Source: Corynebacterium urealyticum (GTDB taxonomy: Bacteria > Actinomycetota > Actinomycetes > Mycobacteriales > Mycobacteriaceae). From it: a DNA stretch of 52,297 nucleotides. Shown here one piece after another: positions 8,793 through 17,100 of the stretch. The position numbers and the translations under genes are program-made. The stretch lies in NCBI GenBank assembly GCA_020741275.1, contig DYZK01000114.1, positions 1-52,297 on the forward strand, written 5' to 3'. The notes beneath the pieces were generated by a model. The model had not been told where the DNA came from, did no database searches, and saw only the letters and a list, made by a program, of their open reading frames with translations. Within the stretch, counting starts at the first letter, position 1. Every line of letters begins with the position of its first letter.

Positions 8793-9211
8793 CTATTGGC
8801 TCCCTTCCAAAGCTGTTTCTCTAAATCATACGGCGGAGGTTAGCGTTCCCTGTGAGCGGGTGGCCTGGATCACTGCCGCGGTCTACGCCCGTGCCTTCTC
8901 GGGGGTGGAGTTGTGTTGCTGGTCGCTGTGTGAAGTTGGGGCAGGGGCGAAACGGGGGAGGGGAGGTTGGCTTGCTGGCTGAATCCTGTGAACAAAACGC
9001 ACCGGTTATTCGCCGTGAAAACACTGCGTCCCATACGCTGACCTGCCACGATATGGCGCGTCGGATATCGGTTCCCAAAAGTTCCAAGCATCCCCCAAAG
9101 GGGGGATACTGGCAGCTTTGTCCAAGGTTTGACCTGCTGTTTTCCAGTCGGCTTTGAGCTTTCACGCGTGGGGAATCGACTATCTGCCAAGAAACAGCCA
9201 TACTTAGACAC
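8793..9211. promoter_or_regulatory. Divergent trpD / ctaE promoter region
   Basis: 419-bp gene-free stretch. It contains a perfect small inverted repeat TCCCCC-AAAG-GGGGGA at 9091-9106 and a TTGACC hexamer (9129-9134) that could be a -35 for ctaE, though no good -10 is seen at the right distance. No credible leader peptide or attenuator for trpD was found. A TGTGA half-site near 8984 has no matching second half. Confidence 0.45.
9091..9106. repeat. Inverted repeat upstream of ctaE
   Basis: TCCCCC-AAAG-GGGGGA, perfect 6-bp arms, about 105 bp before the ctaE start codon. It may be an operator or part of an mRNA leader; no T-run follows. Confidence 0.5.
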
Positions 9212-9823
9212 GTGACAAGCGCAGTTGAAAACCCAGGTATGGCAGCACCACATCGTGTTGCGACGCTGAACCGACCGAACATGGTCAGCGTCGGCACGAT
9301 CGTGTTCCTGTCTCAAGAATTGATGTTTTTTGCTGGCCTGTTCGCGATGTACTTCGTGTCCAAGGCCAACTCGGGAGGCAATTGGCCATCCGAGCCAACC
9401 GAGCTGAACGTGCCTTTCGCGGCGACGATTACGATCATCCTGATCTCCTCGTCCGTGACTGCGCAGTTCGGCGTGTTCGCGGCTGAGAGGGGGGATGTCT
9501 TCGCTCTTCGTCGTTGGTACGCACTGTCGGCGTTGCTGGGAACCGTGTTCCTTATCGGTCAGGGATACGAGTACTTCCACTTCGTCGAGACTGGAACCAC
9601 GATCCCGGGCTCCGTTTACGGCTCGGTGTTCTTCATCACGACCGGTTTCCACGGCGCACACGTGCTGGCCGGTGTGATTGCGTTCCTTGTTGTGTTGCTC
9701 AGGACGTTCAAGTCCAAGTTCACTCCGGCACAGGCAACCGCTGCCGTCGTCGTGTCTTACTACTGGCACTTCGTCGACGTTGTCTGGATCGGCCTGTGGA
9801 TCACGATTTACTTCGTTCAATAG
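9212..9823 (+). CDS. ctaE: Cytochrome c oxidase subunit III
   Basis: 203-aa integral membrane subunit III of the aa3 oxidase, with five hydrophobic segments as in the short actinobacterial form that lacks the first two helices of longer homologues. Conserved features are [15 protein letters not shown], the QGYEY helix and the C-terminal [11 protein letters not shown]. The GTG start (9212) gives the family N-terminus beginning MTSAVEN. It heads the ctaE-qcrCAB operon, with qcrC 69 nt downstream. Confidence 0.95.
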   Translation: MTSAVENPGMAAPHRVATLNRPNMVSVGTIVFLSQELMFFAGLFAMYFVSKANSGGNWPSEPTELNVPFAATITIILISSSVTAQFGVFAAERGDVFALRRWYALSALLGTVFLIGQGYEYFHFVETGTTIPGSVYGSVFFITTGFHGAHVLAGVIAFLVVLLRTFKSKFTPAQATAAVVVSYYWHFVDVVWIGLWITIYFVQ

Positions 9824-9832
9824 GCCGTTAGC

Positions 9833-9848
9833 GCCAACTCAGGTTGGC
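9833..9848 (+). other. Stem-loop in the ctaE-qcrC gap
   Basis: GCCAAC-TCAG-GTTGGC, a perfect 6-bp stem with a 4-nt loop, 9 nt after the ctaE stop. There is no T-run, so it is more likely an mRNA stability or processing element than a terminator. Confidence 0.4.
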
Positions 9849-9892
9849 CGACAGCCCATCGCAATTCCATTGACGAGTTAAAAGGGAACAAG

Positions 9893-10789
9893 ATGGATAC
9901 CTCTAACAACAACGCGAGCGCCGGTGCAGCAACCGGTGCGCAGCGTTCCCCAGGGGCCGCACGGCGGCGCCGCAAGCTCCGCAAGGTGCTTGCAGGGGCA
10001 TTCGCTCTCGTCGTCGGCCTGACCGGCGCGGGATTCCTGGCTAATGCCCTCACTCCGGACCCGAACACTGCTACGGCACAGCAGGACGAGACCGCACTGG
10101 TCCAGCAGGGTAAGGAAATTTACGAAGTGGCATGTATTACCTGCCACGGTGCCAATCTTCAGGGCCAGGAGGGCCGTGGTCCTTCGCTGATCGGTGTCGG
10201 CGAGGGGTCCGTGTACTTCCAGGTTCACTCCGGCCGCATGCCGATGCTGCGCAACGAGGCGCAGGCAAAGCGTAAGCAGCCGCGTTACTCCGAGCAGCAG
10301 ACCCTGGCTCTGGCGGCATACGTCAACGCCAACGGTGGCGGTCCGGGCATCGTCCGTAACGAGGACGGCTCCATCGCGATGGAGTCCCTCCGCGGTAAGA
10401 GCACCACTGACGGCGAGATCAACCCGGCCGACGTGGCACGCGGTTCCGACCTCTTCCGTCTGAACTGTGCCTCCTGCCACAACTTCACCGGCCGTGGTGG
10501 CGCACTGTCCTCCGGTAAGTTCGCACCGTCCCTGGACGCCGCGAACGAGCAGGAGATCTACCAGGCCATGCTGACTGGCCCGCAGAACATGCCGAAGTTC
10601 TCTGATCGCCAGCTGACCGCTGACGAGAAGAAGGACATCATCGCCTTCGTGAAGAACGCTAAGGAAACCCCGAATCCGGGTGGCTACGGCCTCGGCGGTC
10701 TGGGTCCCGTTAGCGAGGGCATGCTGATGTGGTTCGGAGGCATTATCGTGATGATCGCCTTCGCGATGTGGATTGGAACCCGGTCATGA
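9893..10789 (+). CDS. qcrC: Cytochrome bc1 complex di-heme cytochrome c subunit
   Basis: 298-aa cytochrome cc subunit that passes electrons directly from the Rieske protein to CuA of the oxidase. It has an N-terminal membrane anchor (about 33-52) after an arginine-rich stretch, two haem-c sites CITCH (81-85) and CASCH (192-196), and a C-terminal transmembrane helix (about 275-294). The duplicated cytochrome c domain replaces a soluble cytochrome c and is typical of actinobacterial bc1-aa3 supercomplexes. AAAGGGAAC precedes the ATG. It overlaps qcrA by ATGA. Confidence 0.96.
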   Translation: MDTSNNNASAGAATGAQRSPGAARRRRKLRKVLAGAFALVVGLTGAGFLANALTPDPNTATAQQDETALVQQGKEIYEVACITCHGANLQGQEGRGPSLIGVGEGSVYFQVHSGRMPMLRNEAQAKRKQPRYSEQQTLALAAYVNANGGGPGIVRNEDGSIAMESLRGKSTTDGEINPADVARGSDLFRLNCASCHNFTGRGGALSSGKFAPSLDAANEQEIYQAMLTGPQNMPKFSDRQLTADEKKDIIAFVKNAKETPNPGGYGLGGLGPVSEGMLMWFGGIIVMIAFAMWIGTRS

Positions 10790-11991
10790 GCGAATTGAAG
10801 AATAAGTACACTGATGCCGAGCTGGCACAGATGAGCGAGGAAGACCTCGCCCGCCTCGGCACCGAGCTGGACGGCGTGACCGTCGCTTACCGCAAGGAAC
10901 GCTTCCCGATCGAGAACGATCCGGCTGAGAAGCGTGCCTCCCGTCGGGTTGCCACCTACCTGATCCTCTCCATCGTCCTCGGCCTGGCATTCGTTGCCAT
11001 CTACCTCTTCTGGCCGTGGGAGTACAAGCACATGGATGAAGAGGGCCTGTGGTGGTACACCTTCTACACCCCGCTGCTGGGTATTACCGCTGGTCTGTCC
11101 ATCACCCTGCTGGGTATGGGCGTTGCAGCGTACACCAAGAGCTTCATCCCGGAGGAGATCTCGGTTCAGACTCGCCACGATGGCCCGTCTGACGAGGTCG
11201 ACCGCCGCACCCTGGTGGCCCTCCTGAATGACTCTTGGAAGACCTCCACCCTCGGCCGCCGTCCGGTTATTGCCGGATTGGCTGCTGGTGGTGCCGCACT
11301 TGCTGGTCTCGCGATCATCCTCCCGATGGGCGGCATCGTGAAGAACCCGTGGAAGCGTGGCGCAATGGGAATCGCCGGCGACGGCACCCTGTGGACCACC
11401 GGCTGGACCTTGCACGAGCAGGGCGAGAAGCTGTACTTGGCTCGCGACACTGGCGCCGTGGCTGAAAACCACGACGGCCACTGGAGCACCCAGGGCATCT
11501 CCCGCCTGGTCCGCGTCCGTCCGGAGGATCTGGACGCTGGCGCCATGGAGACTGTCTTCCCGATGACGGAGGACATGGTTAACGATGGCGACAAGTACGA
11601 CGCCAAGGCCGATGTCTACGAGGAGCACATGCACTCCATCCACGGCTCGCGCAACGCGGTCATGCTGATCCGTCTGCGCCACGAGGATGCTCTCCGTGCT
11701 GTCCAGCGTGCCGGCCAGGAGGACTTCCACTACGGCGACTACATTGCGTTCTCCAAGATCTGTACGCACATTGGTTGCCCGACGTCCCTGTACGAGCAGC
11801 AGACCAACCGTATTCTTTGCCCGTGCCACCAGTCCCAGTTCGACGCGCTGCAGTATGGCAAGCCGGTCTTCGGCCCAGCCGCACGTGCACTGCCAGAGCT
11901 GCCGATCACGGTGGACGAGGAAGGGTACCTCATCGCCAAGGGCAACTTCATTGAGCCTGTTGGCCCGGCATTCTGGGAGCGTAGGTCATGA
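10786..11991 (+). CDS. qcrA: Cytochrome bc1 complex Rieske iron-sulfur subunit
   Basis: 401-aa Rieske protein. The start at 10786 (ATG overlapping the qcrC stop as ATGA) gives [13 protein letters not shown]; a GTG 57 nt earlier is rejected because it lies inside qcrC. Three hydrophobic segments occur in the N-terminal half, as usual for actinobacterial QcrA. The C-terminal 2Fe-2S domain has CTHIGC (326-331) and CPCHQS (345-350): ligands C326, H328, C345, H348, and a disulfide expected between C331 and C347. It overlaps qcrB by ATGA. Confidence 0.95.
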   Translation: MSELKNKYTDAELAQMSEEDLARLGTELDGVTVAYRKERFPIENDPAEKRASRRVATYLILSIVLGLAFVAIYLFWPWEYKHMDEEGLWWYTFYTPLLGITAGLSITLLGMGVAAYTKSFIPEEISVQTRHDGPSDEVDRRTLVALLNDSWKTSTLGRRPVIAGLAAGGAALAGLAIILPMGGIVKNPWKRGAMGIAGDGTLWTTGWTLHEQGEKLYLARDTGAVAENHDGHWSTQGISRLVRVRPEDLDAGAMETVFPMTEDMVNDGDKYDAKADVYEEHMHSIHGSRNAVMLIRLRHEDALRAVQRAGQEDFHYGDYIAFSKICTHIGCPTSLYEQQTNRILCPCHQSQFDALQYGKPVFGPAARALPELPITVDEEGYLIAKGNFIEPVGPAFWERRS

Positions 11992-13625
11992 CCACTAAGC
12001 AACAAGGCCGCCTAGCTAAGGCCGCAAACAATATCGATGAGCGCTACACCGCGTCTGGGGTCATCCGCCCACAGATCAACAAGGTGTTCCCGACTCACTG
12101 GTCCTTCATGCTCGGTGAGATCGCGCTCTACTCCTTTATCATTCTGATCCTGTCGGGTGTCTACCTGACGCTGTTCTTCGACCCATCCATGTCGAAGGTC
12201 ATCTACGACGGCGTTTACGCACCTCTTAACGGTGTGGAGATGTCCGCCGCTTACCACACGGCCCTCGATATCACCTTCGAGGTGCGTGGCGGCCTGTTCA
12301 TTCGCCAGGTCCACCACTGGGCAGCACTGCTGTTCTCCGTGTCCATCATGGTTCACATGATGCGCATCTTCTTCACGGGTGCATTCCGCAAGCCACGTGA
12401 GGCCAACTGGGTTATCGGCTGCCTGCTTCTGCTGCTGTCGATTGCCGAGGGCTTCATGGGCTACTCCCTGCCGGACGACCTGCTCTCCGGTGTGGGTCTG
12501 CGAATCATGTCTGCAATCGTGATCTCCCTGCCGATCATCGGCACCTGGATGCACTGGATCATGTTCGCCGGTGACTTCCCGGGCGACATCATCATCCCGC
12601 GTCTGTACATCGCGCACGTGCTGCTGATCCCTGGCATCCTGCTGGCTCTGATCGCTGCTCACCTTGCTCTGGTCTGGTTCCAGAAGCACACCCAGTTCCC
12701 TGGACCGGGTCGCACCGAGAACAACGTTGTCGGCGTCCGAATCCTGCCGGTCTTCGGCGTCAAGGCTGCTTCCTTCGGCCTGATCACCTTCGGTTTCGTG
12801 GCACTGCTGGCTGGTCTCTTCCAGATCAACGGTATTTGGAACATTGGCCCGTACAACCCATCCCAGGTCTCCGCTGGTTCCCAGCCGGACGTTTACATGC
12901 TGTGGACTGATGGTGCAGCCCGTGTCATGCCGGCATGGGAGCTGTACCTCGGTAACTACACCATCGCCTCTGTCTTCTGGGTCGCCCTGCTGCTCGGCCT
13001 GCTGGTCGCGCTGCTGGTTGCTTACCCGTGGATCGAGCAGAAGATGACCGGTGACAGTGCACACCACAACCTGCTGCAGCGTCCGCGCGACGTCCCCGTC
13101 CGCACCGGCCTCGGCGTCATGGCGCTGGTCTTCTACGCCCTGCTGACCGTCTCTGGTGGTAACGACCACGTCGCTCACTTCTTCGACATCTCGCTGAACG
13201 TGATGACCTGGTTCGGCCGCATCGGCCTGATCGTGCTGCCTCCTATCGCGTACTTCGTCACCCACCGCATCTGCGTTGGTCTGCAGCGTCGCGACCGGGA
13301 GATCCTGGAGCACGGTATCGAGACCGGTACCATCCGTCAGCTGCCGTCCGGCGAGTTCATCGAGGTCCACCAGCCCCTTGGTGGCGTCGACGAGCACGGC
13401 CACGCCATCCCGCTGGAGTACCAGGGCGCATACGTGCCGACCCAGCCGAACGACCTCGGTGCGGCTGGCAAGCCGGGCCGCGGTGGCTGGTTCAGCCCGG
13501 ACTCCCCGGAGATCGCCGAGAAGGTTCAGGATATCGAGCACCGCAACGCGCTGGAGCGCAAGCAGATGTTCGAGCGTCTCCAGGAGGCCAACCGTGCCGA
13601 GCTGGAGTCCCGCAACGAGGACTAA
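11988..13625 (+). CDS. qcrB: Cytochrome bc1 complex cytochrome b subunit
   Basis: 545-aa membrane quinol oxidase subunit holding haems bL and bH. Visible elements are [17 protein letters not shown] with haem-ligand histidines, the partner helix with [11 protein letters not shown], and [17 protein letters not shown] long C-terminal cytoplasmic extension (about 430-545), rich in charged residues, is typical of actinobacterial QcrB. It is the last gene of the operon and ends before a very strong terminator. QcrB is the known target of Q203-like inhibitors in mycobacteria. Confidence 0.96.
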   Translation: MTTKQQGRLAKAANNIDERYTASGVIRPQINKVFPTHWSFMLGEIALYSFIILILSGVYLTLFFDPSMSKVIYDGVYAPLNGVEMSAAYHTALDITFEVRGGLFIRQVHHWAALLFSVSIMVHMMRIFFTGAFRKPREANWVIGCLLLLLSIAEGFMGYSLPDDLLSGVGLRIMSAIVISLPIIGTWMHWIMFAGDFPGDIIIPRLYIAHVLLIPGILLALIAAHLALVWFQKHTQFPGPGRTENNVVGVRILPVFGVKAASFGLITFGFVALLAGLFQINGIWNIGPYNPSQVSAGSQPDVYMLWTDGAARVMPAWELYLGNYTIASVFWVALLLGLLVALLVAYPWIEQKMTGDSAHHNLLQRPRDVPVRTGLGVMALVFYALLTVSGGNDHVAHFFDISLNVMTWFGRIGLIVLPPIAYFVTHRICVGLQRRDREILEHGIETGTIRQLPSGEFIEVHQPLGGVDEHGHAIPLEYQGAYVPTQPNDLGAAGKPGRGGWFSPDSPEIAEKVQDIEHRNALERKQMFERLQEANRAELESRNED

Positions 13626-13697
13626 ACGTCACAAGGCGCACAGCTCGCTTGAGTACCGGCGCTAGTTCCAACTGCCACTAGCAGCCGGGAAAGGCTA

Positions 13698-13736
13698 AGG
13701 GCGGGGCCCACGTAGAAAACGTGGGCCCCGCCCTTT
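13698..13736 (+). terminator. ctaE-qcrCAB terminator
   Basis: 17-bp perfect arms (AAGGGCGGGGCCCACGT and its complement) with a 5-nt AGAAA loop, followed by CTCT. It is among the strongest hairpins in the window. Confidence 0.92.
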
Positions 13737-13821
13737 CTCTATGCCTTATTTAAAGCTTCCCGCTGGCTCGGCCTGAGGCCGGCACGGTTGCCGAAGCACA
13801 AGGGGATGCGGTGAACGCCCA

Positions 13822-14472
13822 CTAACGCTGTGGGGGCTCTTGTGCGATTGTGTAGAGCCGATGGGTGAGGTCGAAGGTCGTGGCCGCGTCCTGCTGCGCC
13901 CGATGGGCAGGGGAGGAGGGCAACCCACAGTGCGCCGCGAGGTTCGCCAATGTATATCGCCCCACTGCCTCCCGGGGGATAAGCTCTCGAGCGGTGGCCG
14001 CCGTGCACAACGCCTGCGGGAGGCACTGCTCTTGCAAAGCCCGTGCCGCATCCGCGTGCCCCAGGCGAGCGTATTCCGCCGCGAGGAAGCCGACGTCGAA
14101 CTTCACGTTGTGCCCCACGAGCGTCCTATTCAATACGTGGGGTAGGAGATCCTGGGCGACCTCGGCAAAAGTGGGTGAGTTGGCGACATCATCGTCCCTA
14201 AGCCCGTTGATGTTGCTTGATTCAGCGGGAATGCTGCGCTCGGGGTTGAGGAGGCAGTGGAACCTCTCGACGATGCTTCCATGCTCTACGGTCAGGACAG
14301 CGATCTCGATGACCCTATCCGTGGCAGGCTCCAGCCCGGTGGTTTCCAGGTCCACCACCGCACAGCGTTCCAACGCTGCTGCCAACGCAGCCTCAAGGCG
14401 TGGGCGCGGGTTCACCGACGGGCGATCATCACGATTGCCGCCGGGTTGGGTATTGGCCGGGGGAGTGCTCAT
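13822..14472 (-). CDS. 3'-5' exonuclease, DNA polymerase III epsilon-like (DEDDh)
   Basis: 216-aa exonuclease of the RNase T/DnaQ fold. ExoI motif: VDLETTG (catalytic D and E). ExoII: GHNVKFDVGFL (D). ExoIII: AHRAQQDAATTFDL (H and D). It is probably a repair or proofreading exonuclease, not the main replicative epsilon subunit. The frame stays open to 14679, but I prefer ATG 14470-14472: a TAGACT hexamer lies 8 nt upstream on the minus strand, fitting a leaderless mRNA, and the residues before it resemble no conserved domain. It is divergent from the first NlpC/P60 gene. Confidence 0.82.
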   Translation of the reverse strand: MSTPPANTQPGGNRDDRPSVNPRPRLEAALAAALERCAVVDLETTGLEPATDRVIEIAVLTVEHGSIVERFHCLLNPERSIPAESSNINGLRDDDVANSPTFAEVAQDLLPHVLNRTLVGHNVKFDVGFLAAEYARLGHADAARALQEQCLPQALCTAATARELIPREAVGRYTLANLAAHCGLPSSPAHRAQQDAATTFDLTHRLYTIAQEPPQR

Positions 14473-14597
14473 AGCTAAGGAGTCTAGGCGCGCTCCCGGA
14501 CAAGCTCCTTCTTTGCGGTAGTTGTAGGTGTTCGATGTCTGGTTTTCTTCCCTCCAAACCGTGTTTCCGGCGCCAAAAAGCAGGCGATCCGGCGTGA

Positions 14598-14613
14598 TGT
14601 GAGCAAGATCACA
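14598..14613. promoter_or_regulatory. CRP/GlxR-type operator
   Basis: TGTGAGCAAGATCACA: perfect TGTGA-N6-TCACA, the consensus of cAMP-binding CRP-family regulators (GlxR in corynebacteria). It lies 126 bp upstream of the chosen exonuclease start and about 325 bp upstream of the NlpC/P60 gene. Confidence 0.72.
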
Positions 14614-14813
14614 TTGTTGAAACATCGCCTCCACGCCTGCCGTGCTGGCGCTGGCAATCGAGCGGTATCGCGAACGCAAGAACGCAGGTAGCGGCGTTAT
14701 TACGGTTTGGTAACTTTTACGTGTTCGCGGAGTGAAGTTCCCAGGCCCACGGATGCGGTTGGCATGAAATCAGAAGAATTTTCACAATTTTGGCCGTTTC
14801 GGTGGACAGCACT

Positions 14814-14842
14814 CGTGATCGTTTCGTAATCTTTCCGTGATC
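14814..14842 (+). promoter_or_regulatory. Three 11-bp-phased repeats, possible MtrA operator
   Basis: CGTGATC (14814), CGTAATC (14825) and CGTGATC (14836), each start exactly 11 bp apart. OmpR-class response regulators bind such head-to-tail repeats, and MtrA controls cell-wall hydrolase genes in actinobacteria. The middle copy contains TAATCT, a possible -10, so binding would probably repress. The assignment to MtrA is an inference. Confidence 0.5.
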
Positions 14843-14938
14843 TTAAAGCAGAGGGCAACAGCCCCGCCGGTAAACATCCGGAGAAAAGAAACCGAATAAG
14901 AGCTCCCCTCAAGGGAGTAGCGAAAGGCAAGAATTTCC

Positions 14939-15565
14939 ATGGGTAAGCACCGTCAGCAGGGCAACACCGTCCGCAACGCAGTCGCATTCGCAGCAGCAGG
15001 CGCAGGCCTCGCAGTCCTGGCACCGGCTACCGCGACCGCCGCGCCGATCACCGTCCCGGACACCGACCTCTCCGTCGAGGCGCCGGATCACATCGCCAAG
15101 CAGGTGCAGCCGCACATCGATAACGCTCACCGCCAGGCAGTGAACGCAGGTCTCGTTAAGCAGGCTCAGGTTCCGACCAACGTCGCGAAGAAGGCGGCCC
15201 CGGCTAAGGCTTCTCACGTCAGCATCGGCCAGAAGATCGCTGACCACGCTATGAGCAAGGTTGGCGCCCCGTATGCCTGGGGCGCCGCTGGTCCGAATGC
15301 CTTTGACTGCTCCGGCCTGACCAGCTGGGCCCACAAGCAGGTCGGCAAGAACATCCCGCGCACCTCTCAGGCTCAGGCTGGCGGTGGCAAGCCGGTCGCC
15401 ATCAAGGACCTGCGTCCGGGCGACATCGTCTCCTACTACGGCGGCGCATCCCACGTGGCTATCTACATCGGCAACGGCAAGGTCGTCCACGCCGTCAACT
15501 CCGGCACCCCGGTTCAGGTCAACGACCTCAACTACATGCCGGTCAACAACGCAGTGCGCTTCTAA
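14939..15565 (+). CDS. Secreted NlpC/P60 family cell-wall endopeptidase (short form)
   Basis: 208 aa. It has a Sec signal peptide (about 1-35, cleavage near ATATAA), a short linker, then an NlpC/P60 domain (about 97-208). Catalytic residues: C124 in AFDCSGL, H172 in SHVAIYIG and a third polar residue H184. Family members cut the D-Glu/meso-DAP bond of peptidoglycan stems outside the cell. GAAAGGC about 11 nt upstream supports the ATG. It forms a tandem pair with the longer paralogue downstream; their catalytic domains are very similar (WGAAGP.AFDCSGL in both). Physiological role, probably daughter-cell separation, is inferred. Confidence 0.92.
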   Translation: MGKHRQQGNTVRNAVAFAAAGAGLAVLAPATATAAPITVPDTDLSVEAPDHIAKQVQPHIDNAHRQAVNAGLVKQAQVPTNVAKKAAPAKASHVSIGQKIADHAMSKVGAPYAWGAAGPNAFDCSGLTSWAHKQVGKNIPRTSQAQAGGGKPVAIKDLRPGDIVSYYGGASHVAIYIGNGKVVHAVNSGTPVQVNDLNYMPVNNAVRF

Positions 15566-15586
15566 ACTTTTCCAGCGCGCAGATCG

Positions 15587-15622
15587 CCCGCCGGAGTGGC
15601 CCAGAATGCGGCCTCCGGCGGG
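15587..15622 (+). terminator. Terminator after the short NlpC/P60 gene
   Basis: 10-bp arms CCCGCCGGAG / CTCCGGCGGG with a 16-nt loop, followed by TTACTTGTTT. Confidence 0.8.
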
Positions 15623-15714
15623 TTACTTGTTTCCTTCAGTTAACTCCTGTGACTAACGAGGTGTGGCGTTACTGCGCTGCAGCTCAGCCCTCCGAAATGG
15701 CTACTCATTGCGCG

Positions 15715-15740
15715 CCAACTGTGGCATAATCACAAGTTGG
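15715..15740. promoter_or_regulatory. Palindrome enclosing a possible -10 element
   Basis: Left arm CCAACTGTG and right arm CACAAGTTGG pair except for one bulged base, flanking GCATAAT. CATAAT at 15724-15729 could be the -10 of the long NlpC/P60 gene, so a dimeric repressor here would block RNA polymerase. Confidence 0.45.
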
Positions 15741-15870
15741 TTGTTCCGCCGGGTAGCGGTCCACCGCAGCGGATTTCATTCCAGGCCGCCATGGCTTGAA
15801 TCGCACCCCTGATTGCCCGGCTCACGGCCGTGACGCCCCCGTCAACGGCCCTCACATCCGCCCCCACACT

Positions 15871-17085
15871 GTGGCTCCTCGAAGCAAAGGTTTGGAAAAA
15901 ATCTTGTCTAAGCAGAAATTCACCCTCGGGACTAGTGTTTGCGCTGCTGTACTCACCGCCGCAACGATCCTGCCGACCGCGCCAATCGCGCAGGCCGACC
16001 CCGCCGCGTCGACCCGAGACAACGGGGCCAACCAGGCGGATACCAAGAAGGACAAGAAGAAGCTCAGCGAGTTCGACGCCACCCAGGCTGACGTCGACCG
16101 TCTGCTCAAGAGCCCCGCCCCGAAGGACGTCGACGGCCTGATTGAGCGCCTCGAGAAGATTTCCCGCACTGCGGCGGTCACCAGCGACCTCGTGGAGTCC
16201 ACCAAGGGGCGCATTGCCAAGCAACATGAGGCTCTGGATAAGGCCAACCGCGAGGTTCACGCCGCCAAGGCCCAGCTCGACAAGACCCAGGAGAAGGTGG
16301 ACGCCTCCCGCGCCTCCGTCTCCGAGATGTCCCGCTCCGCCTACCGTGGCGCCAGCGTGGACCCGGTCTCCGCGATCGCCGGTGCATCCGGCCCAGCAGC
16401 GGCCATGGATCGCTCCGCATACCTCACGGCCCTGACCCGCGACGCGCAGTCTCGCATGGACGCCGTCACCCACGACCAGCAGGACGCCCACGCCGCCCGC
16501 TCCAAGGAGCTGCGCAGCAAGGCACAGGCCGATCACCGGCTCAACGAGCTGCGTTACCAGGAGAAGAAGCTCAACGAGCGCTCCGCGGACCTGGACCGGC
16601 TCAAGGCTGAGGTCAAGACCATCGTCGACGGCTTCTCCCCGGAGGACCGCCGCCGCTGGGTCGACCGCAATGGGCCGATCGACGTCGACGTTGACGAGTT
16701 CCTCGGCAAGCTGAAGAAGTCCGCAGGCGGTGCCGCGAAGGGTAACTACGCCGGCGCCGTCGCCGCCGCGATGAGCAAGCTTGGCTCCCCGTACAGCTGG
16801 GGTGCCGCCGGTCCGGACGCCTTTGACTGCTCCGGCCTGATGGTCTGGGCCTATCAGCAGATCGGCAAGTCCATCCCACGCACCTCCCAGGCCCAGCTGT
16901 CTGGCGGCCAGAGCGTGGGCACCTCCGACCTGCAGCCAGGCGACATCGTTGCCTACTACCCAGGTGCGACCCACGTGGGCATGTACATCGGCGACGGTCA
17001 GCTTGTCCACGCCTCCGACTACGGCATCCCGGTCCAGGTGGTTCCGGTCGATTCCATGCCGATCGTCGGCGCCGTCCGCTACTAG
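15871..17085 (+). CDS. Secreted NlpC/P60 endopeptidase with N-terminal coiled coil (RipA-like)
   Basis: About 404 aa from GTG 15871. It has a signal peptide (hydrophobic core TSVCAAVLTAATILP, cleavage after AQA), a long charged helical region (about 50-270, rich in K/E/D/A heptads) and a C-terminal NlpC/P60 domain with C320 in AFDCSGL, H368 in THVGMYIG and H380. The coiled coil matches RipA-type septal hydrolases, where it autoinhibits or binds the FtsX side. The start is uncertain: TTG codons at 15892 and 15904 keep an intact signal peptide and AAAGG lies at 15886-15890; TTG 15796 is also in frame. pimB begins 15 nt after the stop. Confidence 0.9.
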   Translation: MAPRSKGLEKILSKQKFTLGTSVCAAVLTAATILPTAPIAQADPAASTRDNGANQADTKKDKKKLSEFDATQADVDRLLKSPAPKDVDGLIERLEKISRTAAVTSDLVESTKGRIAKQHEALDKANREVHAAKAQLDKTQEKVDASRASVSEMSRSAYRGASVDPVSAIAGASGPAAAMDRSAYLTALTRDAQSRMDAVTHDQQDAHAARSKELRSKAQADHRLNELRYQEKKLNERSADLDRLKAEVKTIVDGFSPEDRRRWVDRNGPIDVDVDEFLGKLKKSAGGAAKGNYAGAVAAAMSKLGSPYSWGAAGPDAFDCSGLMVWAYQQIGKSIPRTSQAQLSGGQSVGTSDLQPGDIVAYYPGATHVGMYIGDGQLVHASDYGIPVQVVPVDSMPIVGAVRY

Positions 17086-17100
17086 CAGGTCCCACCCGGC

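Larger units (their letters stand above)
14473..14938. promoter_or_regulatory. Divergent exonuclease / NlpC-P60 regulatory region
   Basis: 466-bp region with a CRP/GlxR-type palindrome (14598-14613), a set of three phased repeats (14814-14842) and a CTCCC/GGGAG stem in the NlpC/P60 leader near 14901-14915. A minus-strand -10 candidate TAGACT (plus-strand 14481-14486) serves the exonuclease. I looked for a ydaO-type c-di-AMP riboswitch, common before actinobacterial cell-wall hydrolases, and did not recognise its conserved blocks. Confidence 0.6.
15566..15870. promoter_or_regulatory. Region between the two NlpC/P60 genes
   Basis: About 305 bp with the terminator at 15587-15622 and then the promoter of the second gene. 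GTTAAC and GTGACT occur 10 bp apart (15639 and 15649). A long imperfect palindrome (15715-15740) encloses a CATAAT hexamer (15724-15729) that may be the -10, leaving a leader of more than 130 nt. No known riboswitch was recognised in that leader. Confidence 0.5.

Noticed and set aside
8984..9000. Second CRP/GlxR site upstream of ctaE
   Set aside because: TGTGA is followed by CGCAC instead of TCACA at the required spacing, so only a half-site is present.
14843..14938. c-di-AMP (ydaO) riboswitch before the NlpC/P60 gene
   Set aside because: The conserved GGUGAAUC-type and neighbouring blocks were not found, here or before the second hydrolase gene.
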